Of a stretch of DNA of 50,787 bases, positions 16,546-25,300 are shown in pieces. The notes beneath the pieces are model-generated. The model saw only the letters and a list, made by a program, of their open reading frames with translations, was not told the DNA's origin and did not search any database. Each line of letters starts with the position of its first letter. Within the stretch, counting starts at the first letter, position 1. Both the position numbers and the translations under genes were made by a program. Origin of the DNA: an uncultured Flaviramulus sp. (lineage in GTDB: Bacteria; Bacteroidota; Bacteroidia; Flavobacteriales; Flavobacteriaceae). The DNA lies in NCBI GenBank assembly GCA_947487155.1, contig CANKVS010000030.1:1-50787 (forward strand). The letters are read 5' to 3'.

Positions 16546-17094
16546 ATGAAAAAAAATATTTTAATCACTGCTATTTTAATGCTTTTTATAGCATGCAAAC
16601 AAGAGCAAAAACCTATTGATTTAGATGTTAAAAAAGAAATGTCTACAACTATTGAAGCAGAAATAGATACCATTATTGAAGTAGAAATTGAAAAACCTAT
16701 AGTAAAATCGACAATGCAAATTAAGGAAGAGTTAATAGCAAAAGGGTTTAAAATTTCCAATTATGTTGATGAGAAAACAAAAGACACCGTTTTAATGCAA
16801 CAATACTTTATTGCGTTTTTAAAACGAGGCCCTATTCGCACGCAAAATGAGGAAGAGTCTGCGTTATTACAACAAGGACACCTAGAGCATTTAGGTAAAA
16901 TGTACGACTTAGGTTATGCCGATATTTCTGGACCTTTTGGAGATGATGGCACTATTCGTGGTATTACTATTTATAACGTACCCACACAAAAAATGGCCGA
17001 TAGTTTAGCTAATGCAGACCCCGCAGTTAAAGCAGGCCGATTAGAAATTGAAATACACCCTTGGTGGGCTGCAAAAGGATTCCCGTTACGCTAA
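16546..17094 (+). CDS. YciI-like domain lipoprotein
   Basis: A 182-aa protein with signal sequence MKKNILITAILMLFIACKQE (lipidated Cys17). A glutamate- and isoleucine-rich linker (about residues 28-60) precedes a ferredoxin-like YCII domain at about 75-182 (YFIAFLKRGPIRTQ, LLQQGHLEHLGKMYDLGYAD and a PAVKAGRLEIEIHPWW end, with the conserved H and D). YciI proteins are small putative enzymes or binding modules without an assigned reaction. The stop overlaps the next start by one base (TAATG), so the pair is coupled. Confidence 0.82.
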   Translation: MKKNILITAILMLFIACKQEQKPIDLDVKKEMSTTIEAEIDTIIEVEIEKPIVKSTMQIKEELIAKGFKISNYVDEKTKDTVLMQQYFIAFLKRGPIRTQNEEESALLQQGHLEHLGKMYDLGYADISGPFGDDGTIRGITIYNVPTQKMADSLANADPAVKAGRLEIEIHPWWAAKGFPLR

Positions 17095-17972
17095 TGTTAA
17101 AAATTGTAAAGTCCCTTTATCTATTTTTAAATGTTATAATTATTATAGCATTATTGATTGTTCACTTTGGTTTAAAAGAACATAGTTATCAAAGTTCGCT
17201 TTTATATTATACGTTTCCTTTACCAGTAATAATCATAGTTGTTTTATTACTTTCCATTTTTCTTAATAGACAGTTCAGAAAATATAATTTGATTGTTACA
17301 GGATTATTGTTGGCTGTTTGGTTAGGCAGAAGTTTTAAAATTCATGTGCCTGAAACTATTAAAGAAACCGATTTGGAAGTTGTTTTTTGGAATGCTTCCC
17401 ACTATAGAGAATTTGTAGACGTTTTTGAGGAGAATAACAAAATTCCAGATGTTGTGGTTTTGGTTGAGTATCATGGTAAATTTTTAGAAGAAGCTAAGTC
17501 TAAATATCCTAATTATCATTTTTATGAAAGTTATGATGAAGAGATAGGTGTGTTTTCAAAAAAATCAATTTATGTGAAAAACGTCATGCCATCAAAATAC
17601 GGATCAACAGTTCTTAATTTTAAAACTCAAGGTATTAATTTTTATGCTGTTGATGTTTCTGCAAGCATTGATGTGCCTAGAAGTTGGGAATTAGAATTTG
17701 TTGATAAAGCCATTACTAAAACTAAAAACACAATTGTTTTAGGCGATTTTAATCTCCCTTTTGAGTCTAAGTTTTTAAATAAAACAAAAGCTAATTTCAA
17801 TCATGCTTTTTCAGAAAAAGGCAATGGTTTTATGGAAACTTGGTTTTGGAATATTCCACTACTTTCATTAGACCATATTTGGGTATCTAAAGATTTAAAA
17901 ATTCTTAAAACTGAAAAAATGAGCACGTTTAAATCAGACCATAGTATGGTTAAAACGTATGTTAGGAAATAA
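17094..17972 (+). CDS. Membrane-anchored endonuclease/exonuclease/phosphatase-family protein
   Basis: A 292-aa protein with three N-terminal transmembrane helices (about 5-25, 37-57 and 66-82) and then an EEP fold. EEP motifs are VVFWNASHY near the start of the domain, VVLVEYHG (the metal-binding Glu), VLGDFNLPFES and the C-terminal LLSLDHIWVS and KSDHSMV with the catalytic His. Members hydrolyse phosphodiesters in DNA or phospholipid head groups; the substrate is not predictable here. I set the start at ATG 17094 overlapping the upstream stop; a frame opening at 17061 would add 11 residues. Confidence 0.85.
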   Translation: MLKIVKSLYLFLNVIIIIALLIVHFGLKEHSYQSSLLYYTFPLPVIIIVVLLLSIFLNRQFRKYNLIVTGLLLAVWLGRSFKIHVPETIKETDLEVVFWNASHYREFVDVFEENNKIPDVVVLVEYHGKFLEEAKSKYPNYHFYESYDEEIGVFSKKSIYVKNVMPSKYGSTVLNFKTQGINFYAVDVSASIDVPRSWELEFVDKAITKTKNTIVLGDFNLPFESKFLNKTKANFNHAFSEKGNGFMETWFWNIPLLSLDHIWVSKDLKILKTEKMSTFKSDHSMVKTYVRK

Positions 17973-17973
17973 A

Positions 17974-20325
17974 TTATTCTGAAATTTCAAAGCGTCGTTT
18001 TATTTCATTTCCAAATGTATCAACCACAGTAATACTGTGTTTTCCTTGTTTTGGTGTAATTGCAAGCTCATGCATATCTTTAGTTGTATTAATAAAAGTG
18101 TTATCTAAATACCAAAATAAAGTCGATTCTGGTTTAGAATGTGCTATTTTTAAAATGAGATTGTTGGTTGTTCCATTAAAATCTTTAGGCAAAAACATGC
18201 TATTATTTTCTTTAGGATAAATAAACGCCATCGAAACGGCTTGTTCGCCCAAACAATCATCTCTAAATTTAGGCAAAGGTTTATAAAACGGATTTTTAGT
18301 TTTATAATAATACGCCATTAAAGGCGGTAACACAAACCACGATTTATGTGTGATATTGCTTAAGTCTTCGCAAGATGAGTTTATCTGATACGTTTCGCTT
18401 TCATCAACATGTACTAAAACATGATACGGACAAGGTTTTGTTTTTAACCCACTAATTTGGACGAATTTAAACACTGTATCTACGCAGTTTTGCGATGCTC
18501 TATGACCACTTTGTTTGCAAATTTCAATTTCTTGCATTTCATCAAATGGTTTAGAAAACCAATCGCTATTTGGTAGTAACTTAAACACGTCAAATAAAAT
18601 GGGAGCTGCTGTTTCTACACCTACTAATCCAGGACGCCCTTCGCCATCGGCATTACCTACCCAAACACCAACAACATAATCTTTAGTGGTACCAATAGCC
18701 CAGGCGTCACGAAATCCAAAACTGGTTCCTGTTTTCCAAGCAATTTGTTTGGAACCGTCAAAAAACGCCCAACTTTCATCACTTTCTGGACGGTTCACTT
18801 CTTTTAAACTATTGTAGGTTAAATAAATAGAGGCTGCATCAAATAAGGTTTTATCACTTGTTTTTTTCCCGAAGTTAATTGTTTTAGACGCTAAAAAAGT
18901 GGGGTCGCAAAATTCGTTTGAGAAATACTCACTAGAAGTTTCAGAAAAATGATTCAACGTTGAAGACATCGCCGCGTAACTTTTACATAAATCCCAAAGG
19001 TTACTTTCGGCACCACCAAGAATGAGCGATAACCCATAATGATTGGCATTATATTTTAAATCCTTTAGGTTTAAACGATTTAAGTAATGATGAAACCTAT
19101 CTAAACCAAATTCTTGCAGCATGCTAACTGCGGGGACATTTAATGAGCGTGATAAAGCGCGACTTGCGGGCACTGCACCATCGTAAGTTTTATTGTAGTT
19201 TTCTGGATTATAACTTCCAAATTGAGAGGGCACATCGCTTACCAAAGTATTAGGAAGCATATCGCCCGCATCTAACATGGCAGCATATAAAAAAGGTTTT
19301 AAAATACTACCCGTACTTCTGGGTTTATCAATAATATCTACATCTTTTTGATGCGCATTATCGGTTTGTGTATTACCAACATAAGCTAAAACTTGCCGTG
19401 TTTTTACATCTAAAACTAAAATTGCAGAATTATAAATTTCGTTATTACGTAATTGATTGTAATGATTATTTAAAGTGAAATTGATACGCTCTTGAAGTCT
19501 AGAATCAATTGTTGTTTTAATGTGTTTTCCATAATGTGTTTTTACCACTTTTTGTAATAAATGTGGTGCTACTTGAGGCAACGGATAAGGTTTTTGAGGC
19601 AATTCTTCTGATATAGATAACCGATATGTAAGTGAATCTAAAATTCTATTATCTAAGAGTTTTTTAAGAAGTCTATTGCGCTTTTTTAATAAACGATCTT
19701 GATTTTTCCCTGGATAAATAAGACTAGGAGCATTTGGTAAAACTGCTAAAGTAGCAGATTCTGCCCACGATAAATCATTTACATTTCTGTTAAAATAACG
19801 CCATGATGCAGCATCTAATCCAACAACATTACCTCCAAACGGCGCATTGCTGCTGTAGTAAGAAAGTATGTCTTCTTTAGAGTTTCTAAACTCCAAGCGA
19901 GTGGCTAAAATAAGTTCTTTTAATTTTTCAAAATAGGTTCTTTTTTGACCTTTTCTAGATAGTCGTATTACTTGTTGGGTTAGTGTACTGCCACCACATT
20001 TTACTTTACCAGATTTTAAATTCTCCCGTATTGCTTTAAAAATGGAAATTGGATTAAATCCAGGATGTTTATAAAAATATTCGTCTTCAAACTGAACAAT
20101 GCAGGTTTTAAACTTTATTGGAATACTATCGTTATGCGGAAAACGCCATTGCCCATCTTTAGCAATTTGTGCGCCTAATAGTTTTTGTGAAGTATCGGTT
20201 ATTACAGTTGCTGTGGGGTCTTTAAAAAGCTGTTTTGGTAAACAGAAATAATAGCTTACTAAAAGACCGCCTATAATTATAGATTTTATTTGGTGTCGTT
20301 TTATGTAGGTTGCTATTTTGTTCAT
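17974..20325 (-). CDS. pbpC: Penicillin-binding protein 1C
   Basis: A 783-aa bifunctional peptidoglycan synthase. One N-terminal membrane helix (about 15-30) is followed by the GT51 glycosyltransferase (QFEDEYFYKHPGF with the catalytic Glu, GGSTLTQQVIRL), the transpeptidase domain with SxxK in TGSILKPF (near 336-342), SLN near 393 and KTGTS near 530, and a C-terminal BiPBP_C beta domain typical of PBP1C. In many bacteria it is next to an alpha-2-macroglobulin lipoprotein gene. Here that gene lies 2 kb upstream on the same strand with other genes between. The gene 3' end meets the EEP gene with a 1-bp gap. Confidence 0.94.
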   Translation of the reverse strand: MNKIATYIKRHQIKSIIIGGLLVSYYFCLPKQLFKDPTATVITDTSQKLLGAQIAKDGQWRFPHNDSIPIKFKTCIVQFEDEYFYKHPGFNPISIFKAIRENLKSGKVKCGGSTLTQQVIRLSRKGQKRTYFEKLKELILATRLEFRNSKEDILSYYSSNAPFGGNVVGLDAASWRYFNRNVNDLSWAESATLAVLPNAPSLIYPGKNQDRLLKKRNRLLKKLLDNRILDSLTYRLSISEELPQKPYPLPQVAPHLLQKVVKTHYGKHIKTTIDSRLQERINFTLNNHYNQLRNNEIYNSAILVLDVKTRQVLAYVGNTQTDNAHQKDVDIIDKPRSTGSILKPFLYAAMLDAGDMLPNTLVSDVPSQFGSYNPENYNKTYDGAVPASRALSRSLNVPAVSMLQEFGLDRFHHYLNRLNLKDLKYNANHYGLSLILGGAESNLWDLCKSYAAMSSTLNHFSETSSEYFSNEFCDPTFLASKTINFGKKTSDKTLFDAASIYLTYNSLKEVNRPESDESWAFFDGSKQIAWKTGTSFGFRDAWAIGTTKDYVVGVWVGNADGEGRPGLVGVETAAPILFDVFKLLPNSDWFSKPFDEMQEIEICKQSGHRASQNCVDTVFKFVQISGLKTKPCPYHVLVHVDESETYQINSSCEDLSNITHKSWFVLPPLMAYYYKTKNPFYKPLPKFRDDCLGEQAVSMAFIYPKENNSMFLPKDFNGTTNNLILKIAHSKPESTLFWYLDNTFINTTKDMHELAITPKQGKHSITVVDTFGNEIKRRFEISE

Positions 20326-20332
20326 GTTTTTT

Positions 20333-20570
20333 TAACCCTTTCGTCTTTAATTTCTGTGGGAATTAAATCCACCTTCCCTTATTAAGGGAAGGAGTTTTGT
20401 TTATAGTTTCAAGTTTAGCTTAATTGGAATGTTAAATAACTTCTCTTTTCAAATGAAGGAGTTTTATGTTTTATTGAAAGCTAAACTAGGTTCAGTATTT
20501 AACTCTCCTCCTTAAAAAAGGAGGAGTGGATTCTATTTCAACACATTGAGATAGAAGACGAGGTGGTTTT
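20333..20570. repeat. MITE-like hairpin element, left copy
   Basis: About 238 bp between the pbpC start and the DUF559 stop. Termini are an imperfect inverted repeat: TTAACCCTTTCGTCTTT on the left and, on the minus strand, AAAACCACCTCGTCTTCT on the right. Inside are hairpins CCTTCCCTT / AAGGGAAGG (20372-20392) and CTCCTCCTT / AAGGAGGAG (20505-20526), with a diverged third one near 20440-20462. The element has the same order and orientation as the right copy. Confidence 0.75.
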
Positions 20571-20932
20571 TAATCTTTAAAATGGTTACATATTTCTTCT
20601 AACACATCAATAATATTCTCAAAAATTAATTTATTTTCAAATCGGAGTACTTTAAAACCTAAAGATTCTAAAACTTGAGTTCTTTCATAATCATAATTTT
20701 GTTGAGCAAAATCTAAATGAATAGCTCCATCAAGTTCAATGATTATTTTTTCAGAAACGCAATAGAAATCGACTACATAGTTTTTAATACTATGTAGTCT
20801 TCTAAATTTTCGCCCTTTTAATTGTTTTCTCTGCAAGTGTCTCCATAGTGTTGCTTCAGCAATAGTTAATTTTTTTCGCAATTCTTTTCTGCGCGCTTCT
20901 AAGTATTTATGATTATGGACTTTGTTTTTCAT
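20570..20932 (-). CDS. DUF559 endonuclease-domain protein (Vsr-like, PD-(D/E)XK fold)
   Basis: A 120-aa protein. An N-terminal basic helical segment (RRKELRKKLTIAEATLWRHL) is followed by the DUF559 core: GRKFRRLHSIKNYVVDFYC, then KIIIELDGAIH and GFKVLRFENKLI. This is the arrangement of the Vsr/MutH-like restriction-endonuclease fold, with the acidic residues in VVDF and IELDG as likely metal ligands. The biological role of DUF559 proteins is largely unknown. Here the gene is framed by two copies of a hairpin-rich repeat, suggesting that it recognises, moves or maintains them (inference). Confidence 0.85.
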   Translation of the reverse strand: MKNKVHNHKYLEARRKELRKKLTIAEATLWRHLQRKQLKGRKFRRLHSIKNYVVDFYCVSEKIIIELDGAIHLDFAQQNYDYERTQVLESLGFKVLRFENKLIFENIIDVLEEICNHFKD

Positions 20933-20942
20933 ATTAAGGTGT

Positions 20943-21130
20943 TTTAACCCTTCCGTCTTTAATTCTTCTCAGAATTAAATCCACCTTCCCTTTTAAAGGG
21001 AAGGAGTTACTTATCAATTCAATTTGTTATTTATTACATAGTATTAAAATGTTCTTTATTTAACTCTCCTCCTTTTTAAGGAGGAATGGATTTGATTTTG
21101 ACGCTTAAAAAATTAAAGACGTGGTGGTTT
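20943..21130. repeat. MITE-like hairpin element, right copy
   Basis: About 188 bp. The left end TTTTAACCCTTCCGTCTTTAATT and the right end (minus strand) AAAACCACCACGTCTTTAATT form a terminal inverted repeat sharing CGTCTTTAATT. Internal hairpins are CTTCCCTTT / AAAGGGAAG and CTCCTCCTT / AAGGAGGA, each beside an AAATCCACC / TGGATTT pair that also matches across the element. It therefore folds as one long imperfect palindrome with two side hairpins. Confidence 0.78.
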
Positions 21131-21444
21131 TACTTATTCCCAAACTCATACTCCCGTTCTACTTTACAAACTTTTACATTGTACCAACTATACCAATTTT
21201 GCTGGCCTTTTAATTGAGCTTGTAAATGGTCACTTTGCTGTTTCCAGTTTGTAATTGCTTCTAAACTCTCCCAGTAGCTCACGGTTATACCAACCTCATT
21301 TCTTGCATTATCCATACCTAAATAACCAGGTTGTTTTTTTGCAAGTTGTTCCATTTTTTCAGACATTTTGTAGTAGCCTTCAATATGTTCCTTTTGTGTT
21401 GATGTGAAAATAACGGCGTAATATGGTTTAAAATGTTGTTTCAT
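21130..21444 (-). CDS. Antibiotic biosynthesis monooxygenase (ABM)-domain protein
   Basis: A 104-aa ferredoxin-like protein. The pattern YYAVIFTSTQ, then LAKKQPGYLGMDNARNEVGI and VSYWESLEAITNWKQQSDH is the ABM dimeric alpha-beta-barrel family. Members include cofactor-free monooxygenases, but many are of unknown activity. The stop codon coincides with the edge of the right MITE-like copy. It lies 13 bp downstream of the SH3-domain gene on the same strand and is probably cotranscribed with it. Confidence 0.85.
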   Translation of the reverse strand: MKQHFKPYYAVIFTSTQKEHIEGYYKMSEKMEQLAKKQPGYLGMDNARNEVGITVSYWESLEAITNWKQQSDHLQAQLKGQQNWYSWYNVKVCKVEREYEFGNK

Positions 21445-21457
21445 AAATTCTTTTTAA

Positions 21458-22321
21458 TTAACATCCCATAGGGATTTCAAAAGCAATAATTTTTTCAATT
21501 TTATCACCATCTAAATTGGTCATAACAATACGTAAATATATTTTACTAATGGAAACACCAATGTGAAAATCCTTTAATGATTCAGCGTTTTTTAATAAAT
21601 CACTCCAGTCTTCTCCACAAGATTTTTTTACTTCTGCTTTTACATCATCAATAGTAACATTTATAAAATTTTTCCAATCTTTTTCAGTATAAGAATGGGT
21701 TATAAATTTACGATATTTTGATATTGATTTTAATGGTTTCCAACTAGACTTATAATGTTTCCAATTTACCAAATCGCAATGTGAGCCTTCGTTCATTATA
21801 GTGATGCTGTTTTCATGCTTTTGAAAAATTTGAATTTTACTATAGTCTTGAAGATGCTGAATTCTAATTGTTTTACCTTCGGGAGTTTCTCCCAATTCAA
21901 TCCCCATAGAAATGGTGTCTTTTTCAGTTTCATTAACCGATGCTATTGGGTAAGCTTTTAAACTATCAATAGTTATTATAAATTCATCGAAATTAATTTT
22001 GAGGCGTTTTTTAAGTTCATTTTTAGTTAAAAAGCCATTAAAAACATAACCTGATTTTAGTGTTTTGGGAGTATTAGATGTTTTTATTTTTACCCATTCT
22101 CCAGATATTTTTTCTCCATTATCTACAACATCTAATTTAAGTTGCGAATATTCTGTTATTTCTATTTGAGTGCCGTAATCTAGTTTTGCAATTCGTTTTG
22201 CACCTCTACTTGGGTTGTCTCTTACTACTAATCCGTTTTCAGCCGAAACATATTGAATGTCTTGCGCTTGTGTAAAATTGAAAGCAATCAATATTGCTAT
22301 TATGTTTATGTATGTTTTCAT
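21458..22321 (-). CDS. Secreted SH3-domain protein
   Basis: A 287-aa protein with signal peptide MKTYINIIAILIAFNFTQAQ. It is followed by a bacterial SH3 domain at about 24-100 (SAENGLVVRDNPSRGAKRIA, GEWVKIKTSN, GYVFNGFLTK). The remaining about 180 residues contain no recognised domain. SH3b domains commonly bind peptidoglycan or other wall components, so a periplasmic role near pbpC and the macroglobulin is plausible. Located between the ABM gene and the A2M gene, 46 bp from the latter, on the same strand. Confidence 0.8.
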   Translation of the reverse strand: MKTYINIIAILIAFNFTQAQDIQYVSAENGLVVRDNPSRGAKRIAKLDYGTQIEITEYSQLKLDVVDNGEKISGEWVKIKTSNTPKTLKSGYVFNGFLTKNELKKRLKINFDEFIITIDSLKAYPIASVNETEKDTISMGIELGETPEGKTIRIQHLQDYSKIQIFQKHENSITIMNEGSHCDLVNWKHYKSSWKPLKSISKYRKFITHSYTEKDWKNFINVTIDDVKAEVKKSCGEDWSDLLKNAESLKDFHIGVSISKIYLRIVMTNLDGDKIEKIIAFEIPMGC

Positions 22322-22367
22322 GATTTTATATGTTTTTATGATTCTTGTTAACCAAATTCGATTACTC

Positions 22368-25300
22368 TTATTTTTTAATTGTAACCCATTTACTTTTAGT
22401 CCTCACTAAGTACTCATTATCGTACATAGCTTCAGCTTGAATACCTGGTAAATAGTAGGTTCCTAAATATGATGCGTTTAGCATTACATTAAATGTTTTG
22501 GTATCTTGTTTTCCTTTTCGTTTTAAATCGAAATAGAAATTGACTCGGTCATCTTTTATATCGGTGAATCGTGCTTGACTAGTTGTTGCTTCACCAAAAT
22601 CTGTAAATCGTGTATTTACAATTTCCCAACCTGATGGAAAAATTTGAGTTAAAGCCACATCGTTAATGTCTTCACTTTTAAGGTTGCTAACCTTTACTGT
22701 TGCTACAAAATCCTGACCTTGCTGTAACTCTGAAATATTTATTCTTTTTCCGTTTAAATCTTTATAGGTATAAGTAACGCTTAAACCGCGTTGTTCTGCT
22801 AATTCTTGACCTAGAGGTAATTTACCAGAATTTAAAATACGTACGTAAATAATATTATTTTTTTGGTTTGTAAAGGCAATTGAATTATTTCCATCAATGA
22901 CTTTTAAATCGCGTTGTGCAATAGCATTTTTGGAATTTATGGTTTCTGTTTTACCATTTACAGTATAGTCTAGGTGCAATGTTTTTCCGCCATTAGCTTC
23001 AACCATTTTTGCGATTGCCAATAAACTATACGCTGTGGTTTGCGTGCTCATCCAACGTTTACTCGACAAATCTTTTGCAATATATTGCGAGAGTTCACGT
23101 TGTTTTTCATTTTTGGTAAGTATCATAGTTTCTAAAGCCATGGCTCTATTTCTATCTACCGACCCATAAGTGTAATAGTTATAACGTACAGGTTTAAATT
23201 CAATATTTGCCGATTGCGATATTTTTTCGCTTGCCTCTTTTTGCCCTACTAAAGCATAAGCTGCTGCTAATCGCCATTTGGCTTCGTTAGATATTTCGGT
23301 AAACTCCCGCAATCGATTCATAGCAGCTAAATCTGGACTTCCTGCTAAAGCCAATGTGTATAATCGGTATGCTTGTGCTAAATCAGAATTATAAGTTCTG
23401 TAACTTGAACGCCAATTACGAGCTGCATTTTTTTGGTAGGTAATCCAATTACTTTTAAAGGTAAGCGGTAAAACGAATCCTTTCTTTTCGGCTTCAATTA
23501 AAAAATGACCTGAATAGCTTGTACCCCAATCGTTTGCTGTGTTTTCTCCAATCCAATAACTCATGCCGCCATTAGGTCTTTGGAAATGACCAAGACGCTT
23601 TATACCTTTTTCAATATTAGTTTGAATTTGTTGTTTTTTATCTAAAGTTAAATCGAAAATATCGGTTAAATATAACTGAGGAAATACACTCGATGTGGTT
23701 TGCTCTACACACCCATGTGGGTATTGAATAAGGTATTGTAAGCGTCGTGAAAAATCCATAGGCGGTATGGTAGAAAACTCGATGGTTGCCGAATTACTCT
23801 CAGATACACCAAAGGTTGAAAATGCAACGGTCTTGGTTGCTTTTCCTTCTAAAACTTCATCAATAGGTTTTGACGTAATAGGATTGGGGTTTATAACATC
23901 AAGCACAACCTTATAAGTTGATTTCTCGTCATGTCCAGTTGCAATTACTTCAACAGTATTAATGCCTTTAGCTTTACTAACATCCAATTGAAAATAAGTC
24001 ATTTGTTCATCGGGTTTAGCAAAAGACAGCGTTTTGGATGTTTCGCCAACTATTGAAATACCATCACTTAATTTCAAACTAATATTCACGTTTTTAACTT
24101 TAGGTTCCATAGCAAAAACGGTTACAGGAAGAGTTACTTTTTCTCCTGGGCTTAATTTCCGCGGAAGCGATGCCAATACCATTAATGGTTTTTTAACTTC
24201 TACAGATTTGTCTGTGCTCCCATAAGCCCCTATATTACTATTGCCAGCAATCACCATAGTACGAACAGCTCCAATATAATTTGGCATTTTTATAGTATGC
24301 GATTGCTGTTCGCCAGCTTTTAAAGTAAACGGACCTAAATAAGTAACCACAGGCTTAAATCGATTTGCTTTTTTGTTTTTTCCTGCGGTAGCACTTCCGT
24401 CGCCACCAATAGCAAAAACCTGATCGATACTACCAGAATAAGCTCCTATAACATCATCAAAAACATCCCAAGTTTTTACACCTAATGCTTCACGCGAGTA
24501 AAAGGCATGCCATGCATTTGGCGTTTTAAAACGAGTTAAATCTAATAATCCTTCTTCTACCATAGCTATGGTGTAGGTCATAGCCTTTTTGTTTTTTTCA
24601 GATACTGTGACCTTAAATGATTCCTTTGGGCGTAACACATTTGACATGTTTAATTGTGGGTCTAATTTTGTGTTTGGGTCTTCAACCATGACAGGAATTA
24701 CGCCAAATAATCGAATGGGTAAATCGTTAGCAGTTATGTCGTGTGGTTGTAATAAGGAGATGTTTACAAACACATTGGGAGCCATCTCTTTTGTAATAGG
24801 AATTTCTACGGTTGTTTCGCCTTGTGATGTTTTAACCCAATTGTAATCTAGAACTTCTGTGCCATTTTCAATACTAACTAAAGCGTGTCCCTCAGAACCA
24901 GATTGGAATGTTACTTTAGCAGTTTCACCAACATTATAGGTTTCTTTATCGGCAGAAAAGATTAACATTTTTGCGGCTTCTTTATTTCCTGAAGACGAAT
25001 TTTGCCACCAGTTTTTATAGAAATAGGCGGTTCGCCCTGTGGCATGACCACTAATTGGGTCTGAAATTTGGATGAGGTAACGCCCACGGTCACTATCAGG
25101 TATTTTTAGTTTAAATATTCCTTTACCATTAGCATTAGTATTTACTTTTGAACTTAAATACGGACGATGATAGCTACTAGATACATAACTAGAAAGGTTA
25201 TCGTACGAAGAATTCCACCACCAACGCCACTCAATTTTATACACTTTAACTTCAAGGTTGTTACGTTTTATGGGGTTTCCTTTGGCATCAACTACTACCA

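Larger units (their letters stand above)
20333..21130 (-). mobile_element. Candidate composite element: DUF559 nuclease gene between two MITE-like copies
   Basis: A roughly 798-bp unit made of the left repeat, the nuclease gene and the right repeat. Both repeats are in direct orientation, each with its own inverted termini. The DUF559 stop codon abuts the right end of the left copy, and the neighbouring ABM gene stop abuts the right end of the right copy in exactly the same way. The unit interrupts the pbpC / alpha-2-macroglobulin neighbourhood. Mobility is inference; no target duplication is evident. Confidence 0.45.
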
